A DNA stretch of 64,000 nucleotides, from contig WGNB01000033.1 in NCBI GenBank assembly GCA_016124795.1, positions 1-64,000 on the forward strand. Direction: 5' to 3'. Under the pieces are notes generated by a model, which saw nothing but the letters and a program-made list of their open reading frames with translations, had not been told where the DNA came from and made no database searches. This document shows, piece by piece, positions 54,071 through 62,279 of the stretch (the first letter of the stretch is position 1; each line of letters begins with the position of its first letter). The position numbers and the translations under genes were made by a program. This DNA is from Rhodopseudomonas sp. (GTDB taxonomy: Bacteria; Pseudomonadota; Alphaproteobacteria; Rhizobiales; Xanthobacteraceae).

Positions 54071-54864
54071 AATTCCGCCACCGCCGCCAGCAGCCGCTCG
54101 ATGTCCTCCGGCCGCGACAGCCGATGGTCGCCGTCCTTGACCAGCGTCAGCACCACGTCGTCGCGCGAAAACCGCGCCATCAGATCGAGCGCATGTCGCC
54201 ACGGCACGTCCGGGTCCTGAACGCCTTGCAGGATGTGCACCGGACATCCCGGCTCGATCATCCCGCCCAGCATCAAATGCTGACGGCCATCCTCGATCAG
54301 ACCCCTGGTGATCGGATAACCGCCTTCGTCATAATCCGACGGCCTGATCCAGACGCCTTTTTCCTCGATCTCGCGTTTGATCTCGGGTGTGAACTGCGCC
54401 CACATCAAAGCTTCGGTGAAATCGACCGCCGGCGCGATCAACACCATGCCGGCCAACGGGGCGACGCTATCGGGCGCCGTAGCGTTCAACGCACGCAGAC
54501 GCGCCGCCAGCAACAGCGCGATCCAGCCGCCCATCGACGAACCGACCAGAATCTGCGGTCCGCGGCAGAACTGACGATAGACCGCCAGACTTTCCTCGAG
54601 CCAGCGGCCGATGGTGCCATCCTTGAAATCGCCGCTCGACTCGCCATGTCCGGAGTAGTCGAACCGCAGGCAAGCGCGACCCTGCTCACGGGCCCAGTCG
54701 TCGAGCGCCACCGCCTTGGTGCCCCGCATGTCGGACATGAAGCCGCCGAGCCAGACCAGGCCCGGCGCGGTGTCGCCGGCCTTGCCCTCCCGCACGCGCA
54801 CGGCGATGGTTCGCGTCGGCGTGGACGAATCGATAACCAGACTGGTCAGGTGGGCTTGGCTCAT
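54067..54864 (-). CDS. Alpha/beta hydrolase (ABHD10-like)
   Basis: A 265-residue serine hydrolase. The nucleophile is in [11 protein letters not shown], the catalytic Asp in [12 protein letters not shown] and the His in [13 protein letters not shown]. The oxyanion segment is WLGGFMSDM. The family includes ABHD10-like thioesterases. Its ATG at 54864 has GGAG five bases upstream. Its 3' end overlaps the 3' end of queG by four bases (convergent). The substrate is unknown. Confidence 0.85.
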   Translation of the reverse strand: MSQAHLTSLVIDSSTPTRTIAVRVREGKAGDTAPGLVWLGGFMSDMRGTKAVALDDWAREQGRACLRFDYSGHGESSGDFKDGTIGRWLEESLAVYRQFCRGPQILVGSSMGGWIALLLAARLRALNATAPDSVAPLAGMVLIAPAVDFTEALMWAQFTPEIKREIEEKGVWIRPSDYDEGGYPITRGLIEDGRQHLMLGGMIEPGCPVHILQGVQDPDVPWRHALDLMARFSRDDVVLTLVKDGDHRLSRPEDIERLLAAVAEF

Positions 54865-55058
54865 AGACACTCCGAACGGACCTTTTATTTTATCGCTCGC
54901 ATCGGGATTTGAGCTGGTTCAGGGATGAACGGCATTTCGACAATTACATCTTTTCGCCGCAACCGGACCTTCGACGCAAGAGGGGCTCAGGATTCCGGTA
55001 TCGCGGTCGCCTTGCCGGCGAAAGCGACATACCGGCGCCCGAACAACGTCATGCGCCA

Positions 55059-56282
55059 ATGGAAAAAATCCGCGCGATGAGACAGATGACTCCCCGCGGC
55101 AGCCCGCGCTCGCTGGCTGGCGCGACCATTCTCCAGATGACGTCGGCGCTGCGCGACAATCCGGCCGGTCACGCCGCCGTCGATATCGCGCTGACGCTGC
55201 TGCAAGCCGGCGCGCGCGCCATCGTCGCCGGTGGCGACGGCCCGCTGGTCGGCGAACTGCGCGCCTTCGGCGGCGAGTTCCTGTCGATGCCGAGCGACAC
55301 GCTCAATCCGTTCCGCATCCGTCACAATACCCGCCTGTTGCAGAACCTGATCGCCAGCGAACGCATCGACATCGTCCACGCGCAAAACGCCGGCGCCGCC
55401 TGGAGCGCATTGACCGCCACCGACCGGATGCCGGTATTTCTGGTGACGTCGTTTCCCGACGAGCTGGCGCGCGATAGCTGGCCCGGCACGATGCTGCGCT
55501 CGTCGCTGACGCGCGGCGACCGCGTCATCGCGCCATCGAGTTACATCTCGCGGGCGATGATCGAGCGTTACAAGATCGCGCCGGAGCGCATCACCGTGAT
55601 CCCGCGCGCGGTCGACACCGTGTCGTTCAATCCGGCGGCGCTCAATCCCGACCGCATCGCGGCGATGCGGCGGACGTGGGGCGTGCTGCCGCACATGCGC
55701 ATCGTGCTGGTGCCCGGCCGGATCGCACCGTGGAACGGCCAGATGAGCATGATCGACGCGGCCCGGCTGCTGGTCGGCGGCGGCGACCGCAACATCGCCT
55801 TCGTCTTCGCCGGCGAGGACATCCGCAACCCGGCCTACAAGCGCGCCCTGCGCAAACGCGCGCGCGACCACGGCATCGACACGCTGATCCGCTGGGTCGG
55901 TCCCTGCGCCGACATGCCGGCGGCGATGGCCGCCGCCGACGTTGTGGTGGTGCCGGCGCTGCGACCGCCGTTGTCCGGCCGCACCGCCGCCGAAGCGCAA
56001 GCCGTCGGCCGGCCGGTGGTGGCGACCACCGTCGGCGCCTTGCCGGAAAACCTGTTGTGCCCGCCGCGCATGCGCGAGGAACTGCGCACCGGCTGGCTGG
56101 CGCGGCCCGGCAATGTCGGCGAACTGGCGCGCGCCACCGCCGAAGCGCTGGCGCTCAACGGCACCGCGGCCGAAGCGCTCGGCGCCCGCGCCCGGCAATT
56201 CGCCGAATTCATGTTTTCACCGCAGAGCGTTGCCGAGGCCATTCGCGGCGTTTATACATCGCTGCTGGCGCGTGACGCCTAA
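55059..56282 (+). CDS. Glycosyltransferase family 4-like protein (first of tandem pair)
   Basis: About 407 residues, a GT-B fold with an N-terminal acceptor half (VDIALTLLQAGARAIVAGGDG) and a C-terminal donor half (VLVPGRIAPWNGQMSMIDAA, GPCADMPAAMAAADVVVVPAL). In the donor motif that normally reads E-x7-E, the first Glu is replaced by Pro (PPLSGRTAAEAQAVGRP), which may change activity or donor. The start is uncertain among ATGs at 55059, 55077 and 55086. The next gene is a paralogue. Confidence 0.82.
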   Translation: MEKIRAMRQMTPRGSPRSLAGATILQMTSALRDNPAGHAAVDIALTLLQAGARAIVAGGDGPLVGELRAFGGEFLSMPSDTLNPFRIRHNTRLLQNLIASERIDIVHAQNAGAAWSALTATDRMPVFLVTSFPDELARDSWPGTMLRSSLTRGDRVIAPSSYISRAMIERYKIAPERITVIPRAVDTVSFNPAALNPDRIAAMRRTWGVLPHMRIVLVPGRIAPWNGQMSMIDAARLLVGGGDRNIAFVFAGEDIRNPAYKRALRKRARDHGIDTLIRWVGPCADMPAAMAAADVVVVPALRPPLSGRTAAEAQAVGRPVVATTVGALPENLLCPPRMREELRTGWLARPGNVGELARATAEALALNGTAAEALGARARQFAEFMFSPQSVAEAIRGVYTSLLARDA

Positions 56283-56373
56283 GCCCTTCCGCTTCGCCCC
56301 ACGGCCCGTCGCATTTCGATCGGCCAACTCACGGGGCCAAAACCGCCGCCCGTTGGTTTGAGGTTGTGACGGC

Positions 56374-57591
56374 ATGTCGAGCGAGCCCGCGCATCATCGA
56401 CCGATCCTGCCGATGCCGGCGCGACCCATCACTGTCCTGATCGTCACCCCGGCGCTCGACGGCGGCGCCGCCGATATCGGCGCCGTCGAGCTGGTGCGGA
56501 TGCTCAACCAGGCCGGCCACCGCGCCATAGTGGTGTCGCGCGCCGGCCGGCTGGTCGCCGCCATCACCGCGGCCGGCGGCGAATTCATCGCGCTCGACGT
56601 CGCCAGCAAGAATCCGCTGGTGATGCTGGGCAACGCGATGGTGTTGATCAGGCTGGCGCGCGAACGCAACTGCGACGTCATTCATGCGCTCGGACGCGCC
56701 GGCGCCTGGAGCGCCTATATCGCGGCGCGCTTGCGCCGCATCGCCTTCGTCACCAGCTGGTTCAAGGGCTTTCGCGAGCAGAATATCTTCAAGCGCATGT
56801 ACAACGGCGTGATGGCGCGCGGCGACCGCGTCATCGCGTCGAGCGAACAGCTGGCGCAACTGGTCAACGACCGCTACTGCACGCCGTGGAAGCGGATCGT
56901 TGTCGTGCCGTGCAGCATCGACTTCGGTGAATTCGATCCGGCGGCTGTCTCGGACGACAGGGTCGCCGCGATCCGCCGCACCTGGGGCGTCAAGGACGGC
57001 ACCAGGGTGATTCTGATTACCGGCAGCATCCTGCGCCGCAAGGGTCACCATATCGTCGTCCGCGCCGTGCGACGCCTGCTCGACATGGGCACCCGGGATT
57101 TTCTCTGCGTCTTCGTCGGCGAAGATCGTGGCCGCACCCGCTACACCGGCGAGCTTTGGGATCTGGTGCTGGCGACCGGCACCATGGACATCATCCGGAT
57201 GGCTGCGCCGGTGCATGACATGCCGGCGGCCTATGCCGCGGCATCGGTGGTGGTGTCGGCGGCGATCCAGCCGGAGGGCGTCCAGCGCTCGATCCTGGAA
57301 GCGCAGGCGATGGCGCGGCCGCTGATCGTGTCCGATCTGGCCGCCGGCGCCGACGTGGTGCTGACCGCGCCGGCGGTTCCCGAAAGCCGGATTACCGGGC
57401 TGCGCGTCCCGGCCGGCGACGACGGCGCGCTGGCGGCGGCGCTGCTGCGACTGTTCGCGATGCCGCGCCCGCTGGTCAACGACATGGGCCGGCGCGGCCG
57501 CGACTGGGTTCTCGGCCATTTCAACGCCGAAGACGGCGCCGAACAGATGTTGCGGCTCTATGGCGAAATCACCGGACAGACCCAACATTAA
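56374..57591 (+). CDS. Glycosyltransferase family 4 (second of tandem pair)
   Basis: A 405-residue GT-B glycosyltransferase. The N-terminal glycine loop is PALDGGAADIGAVELVR, the C-terminal half has ILITGSILRRKGH, and the E-x7-E motif is intact (EGVQRSILE). It resembles the upstream gene, so the pair arose by duplication. It probably adds sugar to a surface glycan. It is 232 bases before infC. Confidence 0.88.
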   Translation: MSSEPAHHRPILPMPARPITVLIVTPALDGGAADIGAVELVRMLNQAGHRAIVVSRAGRLVAAITAAGGEFIALDVASKNPLVMLGNAMVLIRLARERNCDVIHALGRAGAWSAYIAARLRRIAFVTSWFKGFREQNIFKRMYNGVMARGDRVIASSEQLAQLVNDRYCTPWKRIVVVPCSIDFGEFDPAAVSDDRVAAIRRTWGVKDGTRVILITGSILRRKGHHIVVRAVRRLLDMGTRDFLCVFVGEDRGRTRYTGELWDLVLATGTMDIIRMAAPVHDMPAAYAAASVVVSAAIQPEGVQRSILEAQAMARPLIVSDLAAGADVVLTAPAVPESRITGLRVPAGDDGALAAALLRLFAMPRPLVNDMGRRGRDWVLGHFNAEDGAEQMLRLYGEITGQTQH

Positions 57592-57824
57592 GAGCGGGGG
57601 CCGGATTAAGCGGTTTTTAACCGGATTTTTGCGGCCTTCGGTAACAGCGACACCGGAACCGCGTTGACTTGGCGCGCGTTTATCACGATCTTTCGCCGGT
57701 TCGGCCGGCGCCGGACTAAACCGGCCCTTCGCATAATTCCGAAGCCAGGCAACTGTTTTTCGGCTAGACTGCCGGTCGCGACAACGACCGAACACCCGTT
57801 TCAACAGCTCGAGGAGAAATAACC

Positions 57825-58364
57825 ATTCGTCGTCCGATGAAATCCGCGCTGCCCGCCGAAAAAGGCGGCCCGCGCATCAACGAGGAGATCCGCTCCCGCG
57901 AGGTTCAGCTGATCGATAGCACAGGCGACAACAAGGGTGTCGTCTCAACCGAAATGGCGCTGGGGCTTGCCCAGGCGGCCGGGCTTGATCTTGTCGAGAT
58001 CGCCCCCAATTCGGTCCCGCCGGTCGCAAAGATCCTGGATTACGGCAAGTACAAATTCCAGGCGCAGAAGAAAGCGGCCGAAGCCCGAAAGAAACAAAAG
58101 GTCGTCGAGATCAAGGAGATCAAGCTCCGCCCGATGATCGACGATCACGATTATCAGGTGAAGATGCGCTCGATGCAGCGCTTCTTCGAAGAAGGCGACA
58201 AGGTCAAAATCACCTTGCGCTTCCGCGGCCGTGAAATGGCGCACCAGGAGCTGGGCTACAAGCTGCTGCAGCGCGTCAAGGAAGACACCGAGCAGTACTC
58301 GAAGGTCGAATCCGAGCCGCGCTTCGAAGGCCGCCAGATGGTGATGTTGCTGGCGCCGCGCTGA
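57825..58364 (+). CDS. infC: Translation initiation factor IF-3 (ATT start)
   Basis: A 179-residue IF-3. The N-domain starts [14 protein letters not shown] and the C-domain is [15 protein letters not shown] ... [11 protein letters not shown]. The true start is the rare ATT at 57825 (ATT CGT CGT CCG ATG): GAGGAG lies eight bases upstream, and the sequence before the ATG at 57837 is the conserved RRP start of alphaproteobacterial IF-3. Rare starts let IF-3 limit its own synthesis. A terminator follows at 58393, so it is not cotranscribed with rpmI. Confidence 0.95.
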   Translation: MRRPMKSALPAEKGGPRINEEIRSREVQLIDSTGDNKGVVSTEMALGLAQAAGLDLVEIAPNSVPPVAKILDYGKYKFQAQKKAAEARKKQKVVEIKEIKLRPMIDDHDYQVKMRSMQRFFEEGDKVKITLRFRGREMAHQELGYKLLQRVKEDTEQYSKVESEPRFEGRQMVMLLAPR

Positions 58365-58392
58365 GGTCTGGCCGCGCGCCCTGAAGTTGCTG

Positions 58393-58423
58393 ACGCGCCG
58401 GGAAACCGGCGCGTTTTGCGTTT
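58393..58423 (+). terminator. Rho-independent terminator of infC
   Basis: ACGCGCCGG-GAAA-CCGGCGCGT, a 9-bp stem, is followed by TTTTGCGTTT. It lies 28 bases after the infC stop codon. Directly after the T-run, a 16-base unit (TTTGCGTTTCATCGGA) appears twice, at 58415 and 58435. Confidence 0.82.
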
Positions 58424-58450
58424 CATCGGAAGTCTTTGCGTTTCATCGGA
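58415..58450. repeat. Short tandem duplication, 20-base period
   Basis: The unit TTTGCGTTTCATCGGA occurs at 58415-58430 and again at 58435-58450 with AGTC between. It lies behind the infC terminator and probably arose by slippage or local duplication. No function is apparent. Confidence 0.7.
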
Positions 58451-58473
58451 CGTCGATGACGTCGCCGCCGCGC

Positions 58474-58854
58474 TTAACGCCGCTCGGCTTCCCAGCGTCC
58501 GGAACAATCCTTGTCTCCGCCGCCGGTGCTGTGCCAGGTGCCGCCGCCAGCATTGCCCGACAGCCGGCCGGTGCCATTGGCGCCCTGACCGCCGAATTTG
58601 ATGCTGACCTTGACCGCACCGTTCGGCGTCACCGTGCCGGACAGATCGACGGCGGTATCGCCCTGATAGTGAACCTGACCATTGGCGATCGCCACGCTGT
58701 AGCGATAACCGCGATCGCACTGGCCCTTTTCGGTAATGATCAACACGCTCCATTGACCGTCATGCCCAGCCGCGACGGCCGACACCGGCGATCCGGCAAG
58801 AACCGCTGCCGTCATCAGACCGACCAGAACCGCAGACCGCAAAACAGGCAGCAT
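58474..58854 (-). CDS. Secreted Gly-rich hypothetical protein
   Basis: A 126-residue protein with a signal peptide (VLVGLMTAAVLAGSPVSAVAA) and a mature domain rich in Gly and beta-strand (GQWSVLIITEKGQCDRGYRY, GRLSGNAGGGTWHSTGGG). I recognise this as a family common in rhizobia and usually called hypothetical, sometimes linked to haem or adhesion proteins without proof. Two cysteines (KGQCDRG and KDCSGRW) probably form a disulfide. It is read leftwards between infC and rpmI. Confidence 0.8.
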   Translation of the reverse strand: MLPVLRSAVLVGLMTAAVLAGSPVSAVAAGHDGQWSVLIITEKGQCDRGYRYSVAIANGQVHYQGDTAVDLSGTVTPNGAVKVSIKFGGQGANGTGRLSGNAGGGTWHSTGGGDKDCSGRWEAERR

Positions 58855-58963
58855 CGCGAACCCCCAAACGCCAGACGACGCCAGGATAAGCGCCGCATGA
58901 CAGTTTAGCGCGGATCCGCAACGCCACCGTGTCAGCGCCCGGCCAATTCACCGGGAAAAAACT

Positions 58964-59935
58964 TCAGGCGCTGCGCCGGCGGGCGGCGCGCGCCGTCTGG
59001 CGCACCGCCTGGCCATAGCTCGACAGTACGTTGGCGCCGACGCTCCAGAATTTATTGGCGCCGCTGACCACCGACACCAGTTCCTGAATCGGCCGGCGGG
59101 CGATTTCCTCGGTCGGCCGCGAAACAAAAAGTTCGGAATGGTAAACGCCTTCGGTCTCATGGCCGTCGCTATCCAGTCCGCGCGCTTCGACCGCCCGGAT
59201 CGCCGCTTCCATTTCCTCGCGATTGGCAAAGCGGCGCTGCACGAAGGTCGCGCCCTCATAGCGTTCGGTCACCAGACCGTATTCGGCCAGGGTCGCGGCG
59301 ATATTGTCGAACGGGAACATGCGCAGCACGAAATTGGCCGCCCAGGGCGCCCGGCCCTTGCGGGTCAGCTTAGCGACCCGCTGAAACGTCTTGCTGGTGA
59401 CATAGCCGACGCAACCAGTCGAAATGACGATATCGACCCCGGACAGCAGATCGGCTTCTTCCGGCGTCGGATCGCGGCTTTCCAGATCGATCGCCAGCCC
59501 GCGATCGAGAATGCCGCAGTCTTCGGCATAGCGGATGGCGTTGTCCGAGACGTCGAGGCCGATCACCTTCACGCCGGGGTTCTTCGGCCACGATTGGTAA
59601 AAATGCCGATCGAGGTCGAGCATCTCGGCGCTGGTCAAAGCCTGTAGCGGCGGCGCGGTATAGCGCTGGCGCAGCGCCTCATAGTCGACGGCGAATTTCA
59701 TCAGGGCGCCGTTGATGGCGTAGGAGCAGCCGATGTCGAGCACGGTCACCGGCCCGTCCTGGGTCTCCTGACGAGCGCGGATCAACTGGCTGAAAATCGG
59801 CTGCGCCAGATGTGGGATAATATAATCGAGCTGACCAAGGAATTTGAAGTAATTTCTAGGGTCTTTTGAAGTATATAAATCCGAGAAATCAGCTTTTGCT
59901 TCGTTGATCTCGGAAAATTTGAGTTTCATATTCAT
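58964..59935 (-). CDS. Class I SAM-dependent methyltransferase-like protein
   Basis: A 323-residue protein with a Rossmann-type SAM motif (VLDIGCSYAINGAL near residue 66), the second acidic motif (VIGLDVSDNAIRYA), and STGCVGYV in the substrate region. The fold is plausible but the substrate is unknown. GGGGAG lies nine bases before the ATG, and a promoter with a 17-base spacer is upstream. It lies between infC and rpmI, reading against the translation operon, which is unusual. Confidence 0.75.
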   Translation of the reverse strand: MNMKLKFSEINEAKADFSDLYTSKDPRNYFKFLGQLDYIIPHLAQPIFSQLIRARQETQDGPVTVLDIGCSYAINGALMKFAVDYEALRQRYTAPPLQALTSAEMLDLDRHFYQSWPKNPGVKVIGLDVSDNAIRYAEDCGILDRGLAIDLESRDPTPEEADLLSGVDIVISTGCVGYVTSKTFQRVAKLTRKGRAPWAANFVLRMFPFDNIAATLAEYGLVTERYEGATFVQRRFANREEMEAAIRAVEARGLDSDGHETEGVYHSELFVSRPTEEIARRPIQELVSVVSGANKFWSVGANVLSSYGQAVRQTARAARRRSA

Positions 59936-60323
59936 CGATAATAGCTCCCCGGCCGCGACACCGCCGCGTTTTTAAATTCTGATTTTGGATACTGTTATAA
60001 TATACGGCATCGGGGACCCCATCGCAACCCGCGAAGACTGTCGTTTTGCTGTCAAAACGCGCCCGACAACGATGAAATGACGCCAAAGCGAGCCGTTTTT
60101 GGCGATACCGGTCAACCGCCCGTCGAAGCCGGGTTTCATCGAATCGGTTGTCAATTCGGCCAAGCTCTGGCATAAGCCGCGCTCTCGCCGACCGGCTGTC
60201 AGGGCTGCCGTGGCGGCGATACCCGCTCAATACCGAGCAACCGCTTAAAGACATCGTCTTTCGAGCGCATCCCGGCTTCGCGGGGCATCTTGCCTCGCAT
60301 ATTTGGCCGACCTGGAGAGCAAA
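59936..60323. other. 388-base intergenic region, methyltransferase and rpmI leaders
   Basis: It holds the leftward promoter (59999-60027), a GGGGACCCC palindrome inside it, and the rightward leader of rpmI. Near rpmI there is a hairpin AAAGAC-ATC-GTCTTT (60247-60261), which may be a leader structure. No gene is seen. The infC-rpmI link is broken here. Confidence 0.55.
59999..60027 (-). promoter_or_regulatory. Sigma-70-like promoter of the methyltransferase gene
   Basis: On the minus strand TTGCGA (60022-60027) and TATATT (59999-60004) are 17 bases apart, about 65 bases upstream of the start codon. The GGGGACCCC symmetry in the spacer could be an operator. The match is good but not proved. 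Confidence 0.55.
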
Positions 60324-60524
60324 ATGCCCAAGATGAAGACCAAATCGGGCGCTAAAAAGCGCTTCAAAATTACCGGCACCGGCAAGGTGAAATACCAGCA
60401 GGCCGGCAAACGTCACGGCATGATCAAGCGCACCACCAAGCAGATCCGCAATCATCGCGGCACTGCCGTGCTGTTCAAGACCGACGGCGACAACATCAAG
60501 AAGTACTGGCTGCCCAACGGCTAG
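60324..60524 (+). CDS. rpmI: 50S ribosomal protein L35
   Basis: A 66-residue ribosomal protein. [20 protein letters not shown] is the diagnostic start and [12 protein letters not shown] follows. The ATG at 60324 has GGAGAG at proper distance. It is followed 86 bases later by rplT as usual. Confidence 0.97.
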   Translation: MPKMKTKSGAKKRFKITGTGKVKYQQAGKRHGMIKRTTKQIRNHRGTAVLFKTDGDNIKKYWLPNG

Positions 60525-60610
60525 GCCGGACTTCGCCCGGCCGTCGCGCCGGGGTTGTCGATACCGATCACTCGCCCAACAGTTTGCCCCATTTCCGCTA
60601 GGAGTTTCAC

Positions 60611-60991
60611 ATGGCCCGCGTCAAACGTGGCGTTACCGCCCACGCCAAGCACAAGAAAGTCTATAAGGCCGCCAAGGGTTTCTACGGCCGCCGCAAGAAC
60701 ACCATCCGCGTCGCCAAGCAGGCCGTGGAGAAGGCCAACCAGTACGCCTTCCGCGACCGCAAGCGTAAGAAGCGCACCTTCCGCGCTCTGTGGATCCAGC
60801 GCCTGAACGCCGCCGTGCGTCCGTTCGGCCTGAACTACTCGAAGTTCATCGACGGTCTGGCCAAGGCCGACCTGGTCATCGACCGCAAGGTGCTGTCCGA
60901 TCTCGCGATCAACGAGCCGGGTGCCTTCGCCGCGATCGTCGAGAAGGCCAAGGCGGCGCTGCCGGCCCAGGCGCAAGCCGCCCAAGCCTGA
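60611..60991 (+). CDS. rplT: 50S ribosomal protein L20
   Basis: A 126-residue L20. It starts [19 protein letters not shown] and has the [19 protein letters not shown] core, then the globular end ([21 protein letters not shown]). A Gln/Ala-rich tail adds a few residues to the typical length. TAGGAG lies seven bases before the ATG. Confidence 0.97.
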   Translation: MARVKRGVTAHAKHKKVYKAAKGFYGRRKNTIRVAKQAVEKANQYAFRDRKRKKRTFRALWIQRLNAAVRPFGLNYSKFIDGLAKADLVIDRKVLSDLAINEPGAFAAIVEKAKAALPAQAQAAQA

Positions 60992-61047
60992 GTAAAGGCC
61001 TGAGTTAAGGCCTGAGTTCAAAGCTCAAGTTACAGCCAACGGGTGTC

Positions 61048-61116
61048 GTCCCCGCGCGAGCGGGGACCCAGTAACCACCGGCTTATCGGCTTTATCGCAT
61101 GCGCAGGGGTTACTGG
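61048..61116. repeat. Family F palindrome pair before pheS
   Basis: GTCCCCGC-GCGA-GCGGGGAC (61048-61067) is followed by CCAGTAACC (61068-61076), which pairs with GGTTACTGG (61108-61116). The element starts with GTCGTCCCC, a variant of the GTCAT start. It sits in the rplT-pheS gap. Confidence 0.75.
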
Positions 61117-61177
61117 ATCGTCCGCACATAGGCGTTCTGAAAGAACGCCATTCTTTAAACGGCTATGTGCGAACGAT
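61117..61177. repeat. Long inverted repeat in the pheS leader
   Basis: ATCGTCCGCACATAG (61117-61131) is complementary to CTATGTGCGAACGAT (61163-61177) at 14 of 15 positions. Inside is GGCGTTCT-GAA-AGAACGCC (61131-61149) followed by ATTCTTT, which could act as a weak terminator. The whole ends 20 bases before the pheS start and continues the family F palindrome (last bases CGATGAC). It may be a repeat or an attenuator. Confidence 0.7.
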
Positions 61178-61196
61178 GACGGTGCACGGGGTAGCC

Positions 61197-62279
61197 ATGT
61201 CCGACATCGCCAAGCTTGAATCCGATCTGCTCGCCGCGGTGAGCGCCGCCAAGGACGAGACCGCGCTAGAAGCGGTGCGCGTCGGAGCGCTGGGCAAGAG
61301 CGGTTCGATCTCGGCCTTGCTCAAGACGCTCGGGTCGATGACGCCCGACGAGCGCAAGGAGAAAGGCCCGGCGATCAACGGTCTGAAAGACCGCGTCGGC
61401 GCCGCGATCGCCACCGCCAGGGAAACGCTGGCTTCCGCCGCGCTCAATGCCCGTCTCGCCTCCGAAACCGTCGACGTCACCCTGCCGCTGCGTGATACGC
61501 CGGCCGAAATCGGCCGCGTCCATCCGATCAGCCAGGTGATCGACGAACTGACCGCGATCTTCTCCGACATGGGTTTTGCGGTCGCGGAAGGTCCGGACAT
61601 CGAGACCGACGATTACAACTTCACCAAGCTGAATTTCCCGGAAGGCCATCCGGCGCGGGAAATGCACGACACGTTCTATTTCCCGCAGAAGTCCGATGGC
61701 TCGCGGCTATTGCTGCGCACCCATACCTCGCCGGTGCAGGTGCGCACCATGCTGAGCCAGAAGCCGCCGATCCGCGTGATCTGTCCGGGCCGCACCTACC
61801 GTTCCGATTCGGACCAGACCCACACGCCGATGTTCCATCAGGTCGAAGGTCTGGTGATCGACAAGACGTCGCATCTCGGCCACCTGAAGTGGATCCTCGA
61901 GGAATTCTGCAAGGCCTTCTTCGAGGTCGACAGCGTCAAGATGCGCTTCCGGCCGTCGTTCTTCCCCTTCACCGAGCCGTCGATGGAAGTCGATATTCAG
62001 TGCCGGCGCGACAAGGGCGAAATCCGCTTCGGCGAAGGCAATGACTGGCTCGAGATTCTCGGCTGCGGCATGGTGCATCCGAACGTGCTGCGCAATTGCG
62101 GTCTCGATCCGGAAGAGTATCAGGGCTTTGCCTGGGGCATGGGCATCGACCGCATCGCGATGTTGAAATATGGCATGAACGATCTGCGCGCCTTCTTCGA
62201 GGCCGACGTGCGCTGGCTCAATCACTACGGCTTCCGGCCGCTCGACTTCCCGACCTTGGCCGGAGGATTGAGCTCGTGA
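61197..62279 (+). CDS. pheS: Phenylalanine-tRNA ligase subunit alpha
   Basis: A 360-residue class II synthetase alpha subunit. The N-terminal coiled coil (residues 1-90) is followed by motif 1 ([19 protein letters not shown]), motif 2 ([21 protein letters not shown]) and motif 3 ([14 protein letters not shown]). The ATG at 61197 has GGGG upstream; an ATG ten codons earlier is less likely. Its TGA overlaps the pheT GTG by four bases. Confidence 0.96.
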   Translation: MSDIAKLESDLLAAVSAAKDETALEAVRVGALGKSGSISALLKTLGSMTPDERKEKGPAINGLKDRVGAAIATARETLASAALNARLASETVDVTLPLRDTPAEIGRVHPISQVIDELTAIFSDMGFAVAEGPDIETDDYNFTKLNFPEGHPAREMHDTFYFPQKSDGSRLLLRTHTSPVQVRTMLSQKPPIRVICPGRTYRSDSDQTHTPMFHQVEGLVIDKTSHLGHLKWILEEFCKAFFEVDSVKMRFRPSFFPFTEPSMEVDIQCRRDKGEIRFGEGNDWLEILGCGMVHPNVLRNCGLDPEEYQGFAWGMGIDRIAMLKYGMNDLRAFFEADVRWLNHYGFRPLDFPTLAGGLSS

